A stretch of DNA of 8,057 nt from Streptosporangiaceae bacterium (lineage in GTDB: Bacteria > Actinomycetota > Actinomycetes > Streptosporangiales > Streptosporangiaceae). Of the stretch, positions 1 to 7,058 are shown one piece after another. Location of the stretch: the NCBI GenBank assembly GCA_030038715.1, contig JASHSO010000424.1, positions 1-8,057 on the forward strand, given 5' to 3'. The position numbers were made by a program, and so were the translations under genes. Positions within the stretch are counted from its first letter, which is position 1; every line of letters starts with the position of its first letter. The notes beneath the pieces were generated by a model that was given only the letters and a program-made list of their open reading frames with translations, ran no database searches and was not told the DNA's origin.

Positions 1-106
1 CGTCCAGGTCTGCCGATGGCGCGTCTCGGGGGCACCGTAAACCTGCCTGGGTCACGTGCGGCAAGATGCTGACGTGATTCTTCATCGGTAGGCGCTCTAG
101 TCAACC

Positions 107-135
107 TTGGGAAGTTTACGAATTAACAGTATCAT
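107..135 (+). promoter_or_regulatory. Probable sigma70/HrdB-type promoter of the beta-helix gene
   Basis: TTGGGA (107-112) and TATCAT (130-135) are separated by exactly 17 bp and match TTGACA/TATAAT at 4 of 6 and 5 of 6 positions. Transcription would start near 142, leaving a short leader of about 20 nt before the ATG at 164. That leader holds no good Shine-Dalgarno sequence. A second -10-like hexamer, TAGCAT (150-155), could instead give a leaderless transcript starting at or near the ATG, but it lacks a convincing -35. Bases 1-106 show nothing else I can identify. The assignment rests on consensus matching only. Confidence 0.45.
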
Positions 136-163
136 TGTGTTCTATCAGCTAGCATAGTCGCTC

Positions 164-1237
164 ATGCGACTGATAGGCGAATTTGGCAAGTTCCTCACCA
201 CCGCGGCGGGCGTGCTCACGGTGGCACTGGCAGGCGGGCTCACTGCCGCGCCAGCCAGCGCCAGTACCTCCAGCCACGCGGCCAGTTATGGCAACCTCGG
301 CGGCGTGTCGGTGCCGGCTGCGGCCCGCGCGGTCAGCACCGCGCACCCCAACCATGTCGTCGGCACCGGCACGGCCGCCAGCTGCACCTCAGCGGCGGTG
401 ATCACGGCAGTCGCGGAGGGCGGCATCATCAAGTTCGACTGCGGCGCGAGGCCTGTCACTATCACCATGACAGCCACCGCGAAAGTCCTGCGGCGAACTG
501 TGATCGACGGCGGCGGCAAGGTGACGCTGAACGGCGGCGGCAAGGTCCGGATCCTGTCCATGGACACCTGTCCGAACCGCTGCTGGGAGCAGGCCGGGCC
601 CCAGCTGATCGTAGAGAACATGAGGTTCGTAGACGGCTACGCGGGTGAGCGCGAGCCAAGCGACGCCAACACCGCCAATACTGGTGGCGGTGCCATCTAC
701 GTTCAGGGCGGCCAGCTCAAGGTCGTCAACTCCGACTTCGTGGACGACAAGTGCTACGCATACGGCCCTGATCTCGGTGGCGGTGCAATACGCGCCTACG
801 GCATGGACATGCACACGCCGATCTACATCACCGACGACACGTTCAAGGACAACGCGTGCGCCAACGGTGCGGCACTGAGTGGCCTGTATGCGAATTTCGA
901 TGTGATCAACAGCGTGATGACCGGCAACAAGGCGATCGGATGGGGCCAGAACCCTGCTCAGGCGGGAACCCAGGGCGGCGGCAGCGGCGGGGCCATCTAT
1001 ACCGACGGTGACAGCTACAACCTGACCATCGACGGCTCCCGCATCGAGAACAACAGTGCCCGCGAGGGCGGCGGCGCGATCTTCTTCGTGGTCGACAATG
1101 GCCCGGGAATCCTGAGGATCGAGCACTCGACACTGCACAACAACCCGAGCGGCCAGTTCCAGAACGCGCCCGGCATCTTCGACAACGTCGATGTGCATGA
1201 CACCCAGCCGGTCGTGGTCGACTCGAGCATCAGCTGA
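164..1237 (+). CDS. Secreted right-handed parallel beta-helix protein with GGAI/FxxN-type repeats
   Basis: This 357-residue protein probably leaves the cell by the Sec route. The N-terminus has a short charged start (MRLIGEFGKF), a hydrophobic stretch to about residue 28 and an AxA-type cleavage site (PASA, after Ala33). The mature part from about residue 85 onward is built of short beta-helix coils. GGGAI or GGAI turns occur near residues 174, 205, 275 and 302, alternating with strand endings such as NSDFVDD, DDTFKDN, NSVMTGN, GSRIENN and HSTLHNN. The pattern resembles the pectate-lyase-like and Pmp-type GGAI/FxxN repeats. Six cysteines (74, 93, 136, 140, 197, 232) could form three disulfides, as expected outside the cell. 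I see no catalytic motif of a pectate lyase or other named polysaccharide-degrading enzyme, so binding, structure and enzymatic roles all stay open. The ATG at 164 is chosen because it gives the complete signal peptide; no Shine-Dalgarno precedes it. The gene stands alone and converges on the aminotransferase gene. Confidence 0.85.
   Translation: MRLIGEFGKFLTTAAGVLTVALAGGLTAAPASASTSSHAASYGNLGGVSVPAAARAVSTAHPNHVVGTGTAASCTSAAVITAVAEGGIIKFDCGARPVTITMTATAKVLRRTVIDGGGKVTLNGGGKVRILSMDTCPNRCWEQAGPQLIVENMRFVDGYAGEREPSDANTANTGGGAIYVQGGQLKVVNSDFVDDKCYAYGPDLGGGAIRAYGMDMHTPIYITDDTFKDNACANGAALSGLYANFDVINSVMTGNKAIGWGQNPAQAGTQGGGSGGAIYTDGDSYNLTIDGSRIENNSAREGGGAIFFVVDNGPGILRIEHSTLHNNPSGQFQNAPGIFDNVDVHDTQPVVVDSSIS
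507..546 (+). repeat. Two 16-bp direct repeats inside the beta-helix gene
   Basis: ACGGCGGCGGCAAGGT occurs identically at 507-522 and 531-546, a period of 24 bp or eight codons. It encodes consecutive DGGGKV and NGGGKV turns. The identical codons, including the third positions, suggest a recent small duplication of a beta-helix coil segment and not simply convergent protein sequence. Confidence 0.7.
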
Positions 1238-1257
1238 AGTCTCGCAGCCGAGCGCGG

Positions 1258-1291
1258 GAAGCCCCGGGCAGCAAGAGCTGACCGGGGCTTC
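1258..1291 (+). terminator. Strong inverted repeat after the beta-helix gene
   Basis: GAAGCCCCGG (1258-1267) pairs perfectly over 10 bp with CCGGGGCTTC (1282-1291), leaving a 14-nt loop, 20 bp after the TGA. No T-tract follows, which is common for actinobacterial terminators. The repeat is symmetrical and could also stop transcripts arriving from the minus strand. Confidence 0.75.
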
Positions 1292-1311
1292 ATCGCAACC
1301 GGCGGGTTCCT

Positions 1312-1351
1312 GGCCGGGACCGTTCGGCTAACGTCGGCCGGGTCCCTGGCC
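1312..1351 (-). terminator. Hairpin abutting the aminotransferase stop codon
   Basis: GGCCGGGACC (1312-1321) pairs with GGTCCCTGGCC (1341-1351), leaving T1347 bulged. Within the loop, CGGC (1325-1328) can pair with GCCG (1337-1340). Read on the minus strand, the structure begins at the base after the TAG of the aminotransferase gene. There is no U-tract. It is a likely minus-strand terminator and the partner of the hairpin at 1258-1291. Confidence 0.55.
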
Positions 1352-2624
1352 CTATCTCAGCTCTGCATCCAGCGTAGCGGCGAAGACCTCCGCGATCTGG
1401 GCTATCTCTTGCTGGGAGATAACGAACGGCGGCGAGACCTGCAAGGCGACGCCGCGCAGCAGTCTCGTGATGACCCCGCGACCGCGGGCAGCTACTACCA
1501 ACCTCGCGCCGATGCCGGGGTCGTCCCGGACGGCTGCCGGGGCGATCTCTACGGCTGCGAGCAGTGCAGGGCCGGTGCGGACCTCGCCGACCAGGTCGTG
1601 GTCGGCGAGCGGCGTGAGGGCGGCGGCCAACACGGCTTGCAGCTCCCTGACCCTAGGCAACAGCTGTTCGCGCTCGATGATGTCCAAGTTGGCCAAGCCC
1701 ACGGCGCACGCGGTTGGGTGAGCGGTGTAGGGTATATCCCTGCCGGAAGATCTCAGCTGTGCCAGGACGCCAGAACGGCTCTGCCACCTTCGGTCCGGCC
1801 AGCACAGCGCCGAGAGGCAGGTAGCCCGAGGTCAGGCCTTTGGCCACAGTCATGATGTCCGGCTCAAGACCGAAGCGGCTGCTCCCGAACCATTCCCCCG
1901 TCCGGCCAAAGCCCGTGATGACCTCGTCGGCCACGAACAGGACATCCTGGTCGCGACAGATCTGCTGGACCTCTGCCAGGTAGCCGTCCGGCGGGAAGTA
2001 CACGCCGCCCGCCCCGACCACTGGCTCGCAGAAGAAGGCCGCTACCCGATCGGCACCCACCTGCTCAATCAGCTTGGCAAGCGCTCCGGTGTCATCCCAC
2101 GGCACGTGCTCGACCGATGACACCAGCGGGCCGAATGGTTCGCTGAAGGCCGGGATGCCGCCAAGGGAGGTGCCGAACGCGTTCACGCCATGGTAGGCGT
2201 ACGAGCGTCCGATGACGACCTGCTTGTCCGGCTGGCCGACCGCGCGCCAGTACGCCCGGGCGAGTTTGGCAGCGGTGTCCACGGCATCCGAGCCGCCGCC
2301 GGGCGTGAAGAAGACCTTCGCGTCACGGATCGGGGCGAGTTCCGCGACTCGCCGCGCAAGTGCCTCGGCTGGCTCGCTGGAGAACACTTCGTAGGCCTGG
2401 TAGGCGGCGATCTCGCGCATCTGCCTGGCCGCGGCCTCGGCAAGCTCCGCGCGCCCATGTCCGACGTTGCAGTACCAGAGGCTGGCAATCGCGTCGAGGT
2501 ATTGCCTGCCCGACGCATCGAAGATGGTGGAGCCGCGGCCGCCCACGATCGTAATAGCGTTACCGGGCGCGACGGCCATATTCGCGAACGGGTTCCACAT
2601 CGATGGGGTGTCAGATAGTGGCAC
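1352..2624 (-). pseudogene. Class III PLP-dependent aminotransferase, interrupted by a one-base frameshift
   Basis: These are fold-type I aminotransferases that move an amino group from an amine or omega-amino acid to a keto acid via PLP; the substrate here cannot be read. Residues 1-298 lie in one frame: an ASLWYCNVGHGR motif (47-58), the phosphate-binding GGGSDAVDTA (109-118), YHG (144-146), CEP with Glu200, the PLP-nitrogen Asp233 in VADEV, and the Schiff-base Lys262 in AKGLTSG. The coding strand then reads GGATATACCCTACACC. Removing one C (plus-strand G run 1730-1732) restores the GYTYTAHP motif and a further 125 uninterrupted residues to the TAG at 1352. The repaired product is 423 residues, normal for the family. 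The GTG start at 2624 is chosen because GGGGGAAGGA ends 6 nt upstream. The N-terminal frame stays open to 2771, but that extension overlaps the upstream gene and has no family-like sequence. Because both halves are otherwise intact, a recent mutation or a sequencing error are equally plausible. Confidence 0.85.
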
Positions 2625-2630
2625 GAGAAT

Positions 2631-2640
2631 TCCTTCCCCC
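2631..2640 (-). promoter_or_regulatory. Ribosome binding site deciding the aminotransferase start
   Basis: On the minus strand GGGGGAAGGA is followed by six bases (ATTCTC) and then GTG. This is the best Shine-Dalgarno near the gene and favours the GTG at 2624 over the in-frame ATG at 2600 and the upstream ATG at 2771. Confidence 0.7.
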
Positions 2641-2669
2641 TGGTACGGTCCCGCCCAATCTACGCGTAC

Positions 2670-2686
2670 GCAGGCAGGTTGCCTGC
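2670..2686 (-). promoter_or_regulatory. Inverted repeat between the RHH-like gene and the aminotransferase
   Basis: GCAGGC (2670-2675) and GCCTGC (2681-2686) form a perfect 6-bp inverted repeat around 5 nt. The 8-bp palindrome TACGCGTA lies next to it at 2661-2668. The 76-bp gap could therefore hold a weak terminator or attenuator for the upstream gene, or a protein-binding site before the aminotransferase. I could not find a convincing promoter here. Confidence 0.35.
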
Positions 2687-2700
2687 TAGCCCCGAGTGAG

Positions 2701-3258
2701 TCAGAACTGGGCTTTGAGTTCCTCGATCTCGTGCACGTGCTCGCGCAGTCGCTCAAAGGCGGGGCGTTCACGGACCCGAGCTATGGTCCAGCGCACCGCG
2801 TCCGCCCGGCTGCCGGCGATGCCGGAGGTGATCAGCGTGTCGAGCGTCTCCAAGTCGGCCGGACTGAGCCTGGCCATGACCGGCGTGAGCTCGGGGCCAC
2901 CGAGCGCCCGCCCTTCTGGCACCACGCGCGGTCCGCGAAGCATCATCCGCGGACCGTCCTCATCGTCGCCAGCGCGGAACTCGAGTCTTCTGGCCTGGGG
3001 CACCCTGGCAAGCAGCTCATCACGGAGCTTGAAGATGGCCTCCCGGTTGGCGTCATGGAACTGCTCCAGGGCGTGTGCGCGCTCTTCCTTCTCGGCACCC
3101 GATGCGACGTAGACCCGGACGAGCAATTCCCCAGGCTCGACCATCGGATCGTCGCCGTACTGCAGGACCGCCACGCGCTCTATCGCGTCGCCAGGGATCC
3201 GCTCCCTCATCTGCTCGGCCAACAGGTTCTGGATGTGCTCCAGAGCCGCTCTCTCCAT
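2701..3258 (-). CDS. Conserved-looking protein with a ribbon-helix-helix-like C-terminal segment
   Basis: This soluble 185-residue protein has no signal peptide, membrane segment or cysteine. Residues 1-95 mix helices with a strand-rich stretch (near LLVRVYV, 46-51) and many acidic and basic residues. A linker rich in Gly, Pro and Arg follows (about 96-125). Residues 126-168 read as a short strand (PVMARL), a helix (SPADLETLDTLITSG) and a second helix (SRADAVRWTIARVRER), the order of a ribbon-helix-helix DNA-binding fold. The C-terminus is a charged helix (about 166-183) that could support oligomerisation. The ATG at 3258 has GAGGAG six bases upstream. I do not recognise a named family with certainty. 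A regulatory role, perhaps on the aminotransferase downstream or on its own promoter, is inference. The gene starts 63 bp after the stop of the LysM-BTAD gene, so it could be read from the same transcript or have its own promoter. Confidence 0.75.
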   Translation of the reverse strand: MERAALEHIQNLLAEQMRERIPGDAIERVAVLQYGDDPMVEPGELLVRVYVASGAEKEERAHALEQFHDANREAIFKLRDELLARVPQARRLEFRAGDDEDGPRMMLRGPRVVPEGRALGGPELTPVMARLSPADLETLDTLITSGIAGSRADAVRWTIARVRERPAFERLREHVHEIEELKAQF

Positions 3259-3272
3259 AGCAAGCTCCTCTG

Positions 3273-3295
3273 GTTACTGTAGAAATCAGCGTAAC
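3273..3295 (-). promoter_or_regulatory. Imperfect inverted repeat upstream of the RHH-like gene
   Basis: GTTAC (3273-3277) and GTAAC (3291-3295) face each other across 13 bases, just upstream of the GAGGAG ribosome site. The local sequence is A/T-rich compared with its surroundings, and TACAGT on the minus strand (3281-3276) fits a -10 hexamer, though no good -35 pairs with it. An operator or promoter for the downstream gene is possible but weakly supported. Confidence 0.3.
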
Positions 3296-3321
3296 ACGTA
3301 TAGCTAGATTTGCCAGCAGCT

Positions 3322-6300
3322 TCAGCCGCGGACGGGCAGGCGGCGCTGTGTGAGCTGGTGGTACAGGGCGGCAGTGTCCGGGTGCGGCTCGCCGTCGGGT
3401 GCGATGTCCGCGATCGCGTCCAGGCAGCGGCGCCATGCTTCGGTGACGCCAGCCAGGTTCCCGGCCGCATGTTCGGCGCGCATGAGGATGCGCCACAGCT
3501 GCTCCGCTGCTGCCTCGGCGGCCAGTCCCGCGCGTGCGGCCCTAGCGGCGCCGCGCGCCGAGCCAGCCGCCATCTCGCGCTCGGCCAGCGTCTCGGCCGC
3601 ATCGACAACCTCGGCCCGGACTGTCTCCAGCAGGGGGATGTCGATCCACCAGAAGTAGCTGCCGTTGAAGGGCTGGCCGCGGATCAGCGACATGGCGGCT
3701 CGCAGGTCGTCTGTCCTGCCAGACGCGACGAGGTCACGGAACTCTGACCAGTCGAGTGCGACGTCGGGGTGCAGCGCATAGCTTCCGTTGCCGGTGTGGA
3801 TGATGTATTCCCGACCGTCATCGGCATGGCCCAGGCGTCGCCTCGTGCGCATGATGAGCTGCCGGATGGCGTCGGGTGGCTTGGGGTGGTCCGGGTCGGC
3901 ACCAAGAATGCTGCACAAGGCCGAGTTCGGCAGTCCGGACGGCGCTGCCAGCGCAAGCGCGAGCACGAGCTCGGCCGGCTTCGGATGCAACTGCTCCGCT
4001 GAGCCGTCGATGCTGAACGGACCGAGGATCTTGACCTTCAGGTGGCCAGTGGCATGTTGCGGATCGGACTGCGGCTCGGCACCCGGATCTGCAGGCAGTT
4101 CGGGCTCGGCCGGAGCGACCGGCCACCGCGCACTGGCCAAGTGCAAATGGCCGGCCTCGTCCGCTCCGGGCAGGTCGAGCCCGAGCGGATAGGCATCGGC
4201 CAACGTCTGGCCCGCACCTTCGGCTCGGGCCTCGTTCACGTCCTCTGCCGCACCTGCAGCCGGGTAGGGTACGGCAGCAGGCCGGCCTGCTCCCATCGTG
4301 GCAGTTTGCGGAATCCACGGCGGTGCCTCGTAGCAGGCGTAGGGCTCGTCCTGTGCGCTGACATCCGCAGTCTCGGCCGCGACCGCGAACAGCGTCGCCA
4401 GCGCCTCGTATTCCGCGGGCGAGAGAGTCTCCGGGCGGACTGCGATCTGCAGCGGAACGACGTTGGCGACGATGCCACCGGCTGCTTGCGGGTCGGGAGC
4501 GAGTTGCAGGACTGCTGGTGCCATCCTTCCGTCAGGCGACTCAGGGTCGCCGCCCACCAGCGCCGCAAGGCCGCCTGGTCCGTCTTCGGCCAGTTGCAGC
4601 AGCCGGCTCATCTGATCGGGGCTCGGCTCGACCCGGCTAACGAAGATCGTCACGCCCCAGTCCTCGTCGTCAGGCGACGCCAGCCGCATCTCGCGTACGT
4701 CAGCCCGCGACTGATCCGGCTCCCCTAGTGCAGCCAGTCGGCGAGTCACGGCCTCAGCCCGGGACTCCAGCAGTGCCAGCGCCTCGTCCACCGTGTCGAA
4801 GTGCTCAGCGCGGCCCAGCACCTCGAACTCGCCGCATCCGACAAGAATCAGCTCGTAACAGCCGCCCCACTGGCAGACAGCCAGCTCACTGGCGGCCGCC
4901 GCGATCACCCGATCCACCAGGTCTCTCGGGCCGTCGCAGGCCGTCACCCTCAGCGCCTCCAGATCGAGCAGCAGGTAACCGTCGGACGTAGCGCCGACAG
5001 TGACCAAGCTGGGCAGCAGGTTGCCGGACACGGAGCCGAAGAGGCCCTCGTCGCCGACGGGCCGGAACAAGGTCTCGGCGGCCAGTGGCAAGTCCAGCTG
5101 CCAGCACATGCCCTGACGGCCCGGGGTGATAGCGAACGGCGGCGGCGGCGACTCGGGGGCAGGGGCCGACAACAGCACCTCGAGCGCGATCGGCGTCACG
5201 TGCAGTCCGACGATCTCCGGTAGTGGCTGACCCGCACTGGCCATGCAGGCCTCCAGCCAAGCCAGCGCGTCTCTGAGCGTGGGCGCTGGCTCGACTGGGG
5301 CGGCGGCACGAAGCTTCTGCTCGACCAGCAAGGCCGCCCCGTCAGCTGGCAGCGCGATGCGTCGACCGCGGCGGCGCTCCTGGCGCTGCCGGAGCCGCAA
5401 TCGGCTGAGGCTGGTGAGTACCGAGCCAGCCAGTGCTCCGGTCACGAACGTCACTGCCTGCGGGAACTGGCCAGCCGGCGAAGAGCCGCCGCGCCGATGG
5501 CCGACGCGGCCCGATGCGCCTGCCGCGCTGGCATGTCGACCGGCCCCGCCAGTCAGGCTGGCCGGCCGGCCCGGGCCGCCGGTCGGCTGGGCGGCTACCG
5601 ACTCTGTGCCCGCGCCGGCTGGCCGGTTGGTAGCCCCCGCATGGCGCCGACGGTAGAGCTCATCGCTGGTGGAATGGCCCAGGTGGTAAGTCGCACCGTT
5701 ACCCGGCTGGATCGGGCTGGCGACGGTGGCCGAGGGCAGGATGAGCTGCCAGCCGGGTTCGATCAGGGATGGATTCGTGAACACCTCACCACCACCCATC
5801 TCGCGGCCGTAGTTCAGGCTGGCGATCTCCGGATACCGGTCGCCCGCACCCAGGTACCGCTGCGCGATGCCCCATAGGCAGTCGCCTGGCCGGACGGTGA
5901 CGATCCTGGTCGCCGGAGTGCCGTCGCTGCGCGCACCCAGGACATTTGTCTGCCCAAGCACACTGCCCTGGTTAGCTGACGCATCGGTCTTCAGGCCTGC
6001 AGAGGCAGCTAGCAGTAGCGCGTGCCGCAGCGGGTCCCCCGCCGGAACGTGTTGCGTGGCAGATGCCATGGCCGCCGACGCGGTAAGCGTCACGGTCGCG
6101 GGCGCAGCGAAGGTCACTGCGGCGAGCGCGACAAGCCGGGCCGCTAAGCTCTGCACGCCCCCGAGCCAGAGGCGCGGAACCCGCCCTCCTCGCAGCGCGG
6201 CCAGCGCCTCCATGAGGACCGCCGCCGTGAAGAGCAGCCAGCCGAGCCAGGCGCAATCCCGTACCGCAGCCAGGAGCAACGCTCCGCTATCGGCGCTGCC

Positions 6301-6453
6301 CAGCGCGGTGAGGAGCCAGTGCCAGCCCGGAACCCGCCGCGGCAACGGCGAGCCACCGAACTTGTACAGGACCACGGGCAGGCCGACGACGATTGCAACC
6401 AGGGTGGTGAGGGCGGCGAGCCCGGCGATCACCGCGCGAGATCGCGTGATCAT
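3322..6453 (-). CDS. Membrane-anchored LysM protein with cytoplasmic SARP-type winged helix and BTAD domain
   Basis: This 1043-residue protein has hydrophobic segments at about 7-29, 58-86, 103-130 and 331-349. A LysM domain spans about 183-240, with the PGDCLWGIAQRYLG core and NPSLIEPGWQLILP end. A Gly/Pro/Ala-rich linker follows (about 250-328). Positive clusters (start, RGGRVPR, and RLRLRQRQERRRGRR after 349) give a topology with LysM outside and residues 350-1043 inside. Residues 370-670 form a large region of unknown fold; I see no Walker A GxxxxGK(S/T), unlike AfsR-type regulators. Residues 803-900 match the SARP/OmpR winged helix (KILGPFSIDG to RTRRRLG and GSYALHPDVALDWSEF), and 902-1035 match the all-helical BTAD domain. 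LysM domains bind N-acetylglucosamine-containing glycans and BTAD domains occur in transcriptional activators. Coupling wall sensing to transcription is inference. The ATG overlaps the upstream TGA as ATGA, so translation is coupled to the TadG-like gene; its own ribosome site is poor. Confidence 0.88.
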   Translation of the reverse strand: MITRSRAVIAGLAALTTLVAIVVGLPVVLYKFGGSPLPRRVPGWHWLLTALGSADSGALLLAAVRDCAWLGWLLFTAAVLMEALAALRGGRVPRLWLGGVQSLAARLVALAAVTFAAPATVTLTASAAMASATQHVPAGDPLRHALLLAASAGLKTDASANQGSVLGQTNVLGARSDGTPATRIVTVRPGDCLWGIAQRYLGAGDRYPEIASLNYGREMGGGEVFTNPSLIEPGWQLILPSATVASPIQPGNGATYHLGHSTSDELYRRRHAGATNRPAGAGTESVAAQPTGGPGRPASLTGGAGRHASAAGASGRVGHRRGGSSPAGQFPQAVTFVTGALAGSVLTSLSRLRLRQRQERRRGRRIALPADGAALLVEQKLRAAAPVEPAPTLRDALAWLEACMASAGQPLPEIVGLHVTPIALEVLLSAPAPESPPPPFAITPGRQGMCWQLDLPLAAETLFRPVGDEGLFGSVSGNLLPSLVTVGATSDGYLLLDLEALRVTACDGPRDLVDRVIAAAASELAVCQWGGCYELILVGCGEFEVLGRAEHFDTVDEALALLESRAEAVTRRLAALGEPDQSRADVREMRLASPDDEDWGVTIFVSRVEPSPDQMSRLLQLAEDGPGGLAALVGGDPESPDGRMAPAVLQLAPDPQAAGGIVANVVPLQIAVRPETLSPAEYEALATLFAVAAETADVSAQDEPYACYEAPPWIPQTATMGAGRPAAVPYPAAGAAEDVNEARAEGAGQTLADAYPLGLDLPGADEAGHLHLASARWPVAPAEPELPADPGAEPQSDPQHATGHLKVKILGPFSIDGSAEQLHPKPAELVLALALAAPSGLPNSALCSILGADPDHPKPPDAIRQLIMRTRRRLGHADDGREYIIHTGNGSYALHPDVALDWSEFRDLVASGRTDDLRAAMSLIRGQPFNGSYFWWIDIPLLETVRAEVVDAAETLAEREMAAGSARGAARAARAGLAAEAAAEQLWRILMRAEHAAGNLAGVTEAWRRCLDAIADIAPDGEPHPDTAALYHQLTQRRLPVRG

Positions 6454-7058
6454 GTGCCCCCCGTAACGCCGGTCACCAGGGACGCGGTCGCCGTCTGGGT
6501 GCAGGTGAAAGAGCGGATGCCTATGAGCAACAGGAACTTGGTCGGCTCGACAATGGTCACGCTCACGCGGATGGCTCGGCTGCCGACTGCCGACACCGAG
6601 TAGTGGTCATAGCCGGCCGAGGTGAGGTAATTGCGCGCCGCAGCCAGCGCAGCCTGCTGGCCGACCACGAACGTGCCGCTGGCATAGGCAGTGGAAGCGT
6701 CCACGGACATCGCTCCTGCCCGTGCCGCTTCTTGCGCCACGGCCGCAGCGGTCTCATCGGCTGTCAGCTTGGCCCCGCCATCGACGACTATCCCGGCCAG
6801 GCAAGCGAACGCCACGAACAGAACGACGATCATGAGGGACAGCGCGCCAAGCTCGCCGTCGTGCCGCCTAGTGCGGTGTGCTCGGCCGTCCAGAGCGCAC
6901 GCGGTTGACTCTGGGGTTACCGGAGGGTCGATGGTGATGTTGTGGACGGCGACGACCTGATGACAGAAGCTCAGCCGATTTGTCGGCCCGGCGGCCGCGC
7001 TAAGGTCGCATGCGGGCTCACGAATTCCCTGCACCGGAGGACCGGGACGCCCCTTCAC
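6450..7058 (-). CDS. TadG-like (Rv3654c-type) pilus-associated membrane protein
   Basis: The 202-residue product has one transmembrane segment at about 72-94 (from GALSLMIVVLF to GIVVDGG), followed by a small extracytoplasmic domain. The ELGALSL...F.A..G.VVDGG pattern and the following AAxxAQEAARAGA helix (about 104-115) are typical of the helicase/secretion-neighbourhood TadE-like and Rv3654c-like proteins of actinobacteria. These are thought to act as minor pseudopilins or assembly factors in Tad systems. Two features are odd. Position 5 of the pilin-like segment is Met76 instead of Glu, and about 70 residues with three cysteines and an RAHRTRRHDGE stretch precede the membrane segment, longer than usual. 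The GTG start at 7058 overlaps the TGA of the TadE-like gene (GTGA) and has AGGGA a few bases upstream. The only other in-frame ATG or GTG I see before the membrane helix is the GTG at codon 9. Confidence 0.75.
   Translation of the reverse strand: MKGRPGPPVQGIREPACDLSAAAGPTNRLSFCHQVVAVHNITIDPPVTPESTACALDGRAHRTRRHDGELGALSLMIVVLFVAFACLAGIVVDGGAKLTADETAAAVAQEAARAGAMSVDASTAYASGTFVVGQQAALAAARNYLTSAGYDHYSVSAVGSRAIRVSVTIVEPTKFLLLIGIRSFTCTQTATASLVTGVTGGT

Noticed and set aside
389..1198. Long open frame on the minus strand opposite the beta-helix gene (269 residues)
   Set aside because: It is a by-product of high G+C third positions in the real gene: no signal, no family resemblance and no ribosome site, while the plus-strand frame has a signal peptide and clear repeats.
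1725..1742. Programmed ribosomal frameshift in the aminotransferase gene
   Set aside because: There is no slippery heptamer and I see no downstream pseudoknot or upstream Shine-Dalgarno stimulator; the family is not known for recoding. Mutation or sequence error is simpler.
2625..2771. Upstream ATG at 2771 as the aminotransferase start
   Set aside because: It would overlap the preceding gene by about 70 bp and add unlike-family, Ser/Arg-rich sequence; the GTG at 2624 has a strong Shine-Dalgarno at ideal spacing.
2467..3282. Plus-strand open frame of 271 residues across the aminotransferase/RHH junction
   Set aside because: It overlaps two well-supported minus-strand genes antisense and its translation shows no domain or sensible composition.
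4042..4728. Plus-strand open frame of 228 residues inside the LysM-BTAD gene
   Set aside because: It is antisense to a continuous 1043-residue domain protein, Arg/Gly-rich, and has no recognisable motif.
5500..5640. G/C-rich repetitive DNA as a possible mobile or satellite repeat
   Set aside because: It encodes the low-complexity Gly/Pro/Ala/Arg linker between the LysM domain and the fourth membrane segment; no unit repeats exactly.
3322..6453. AfsR-like STAND NTPase in the LysM-BTAD protein
   Set aside because: No Walker A or NB-ARC motif is visible in the middle region, and the BTAD domain is at the C-terminus, not the N-terminus as in AfsR.
5867..6466. Plus-strand open frame of 199 residues opposite the membrane part of the LysM-BTAD gene
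   Set aside because: It is antisense to the membrane segments and LysM coding region; the composition (Ser/Ala/Arg) reflects the complementary codons only.
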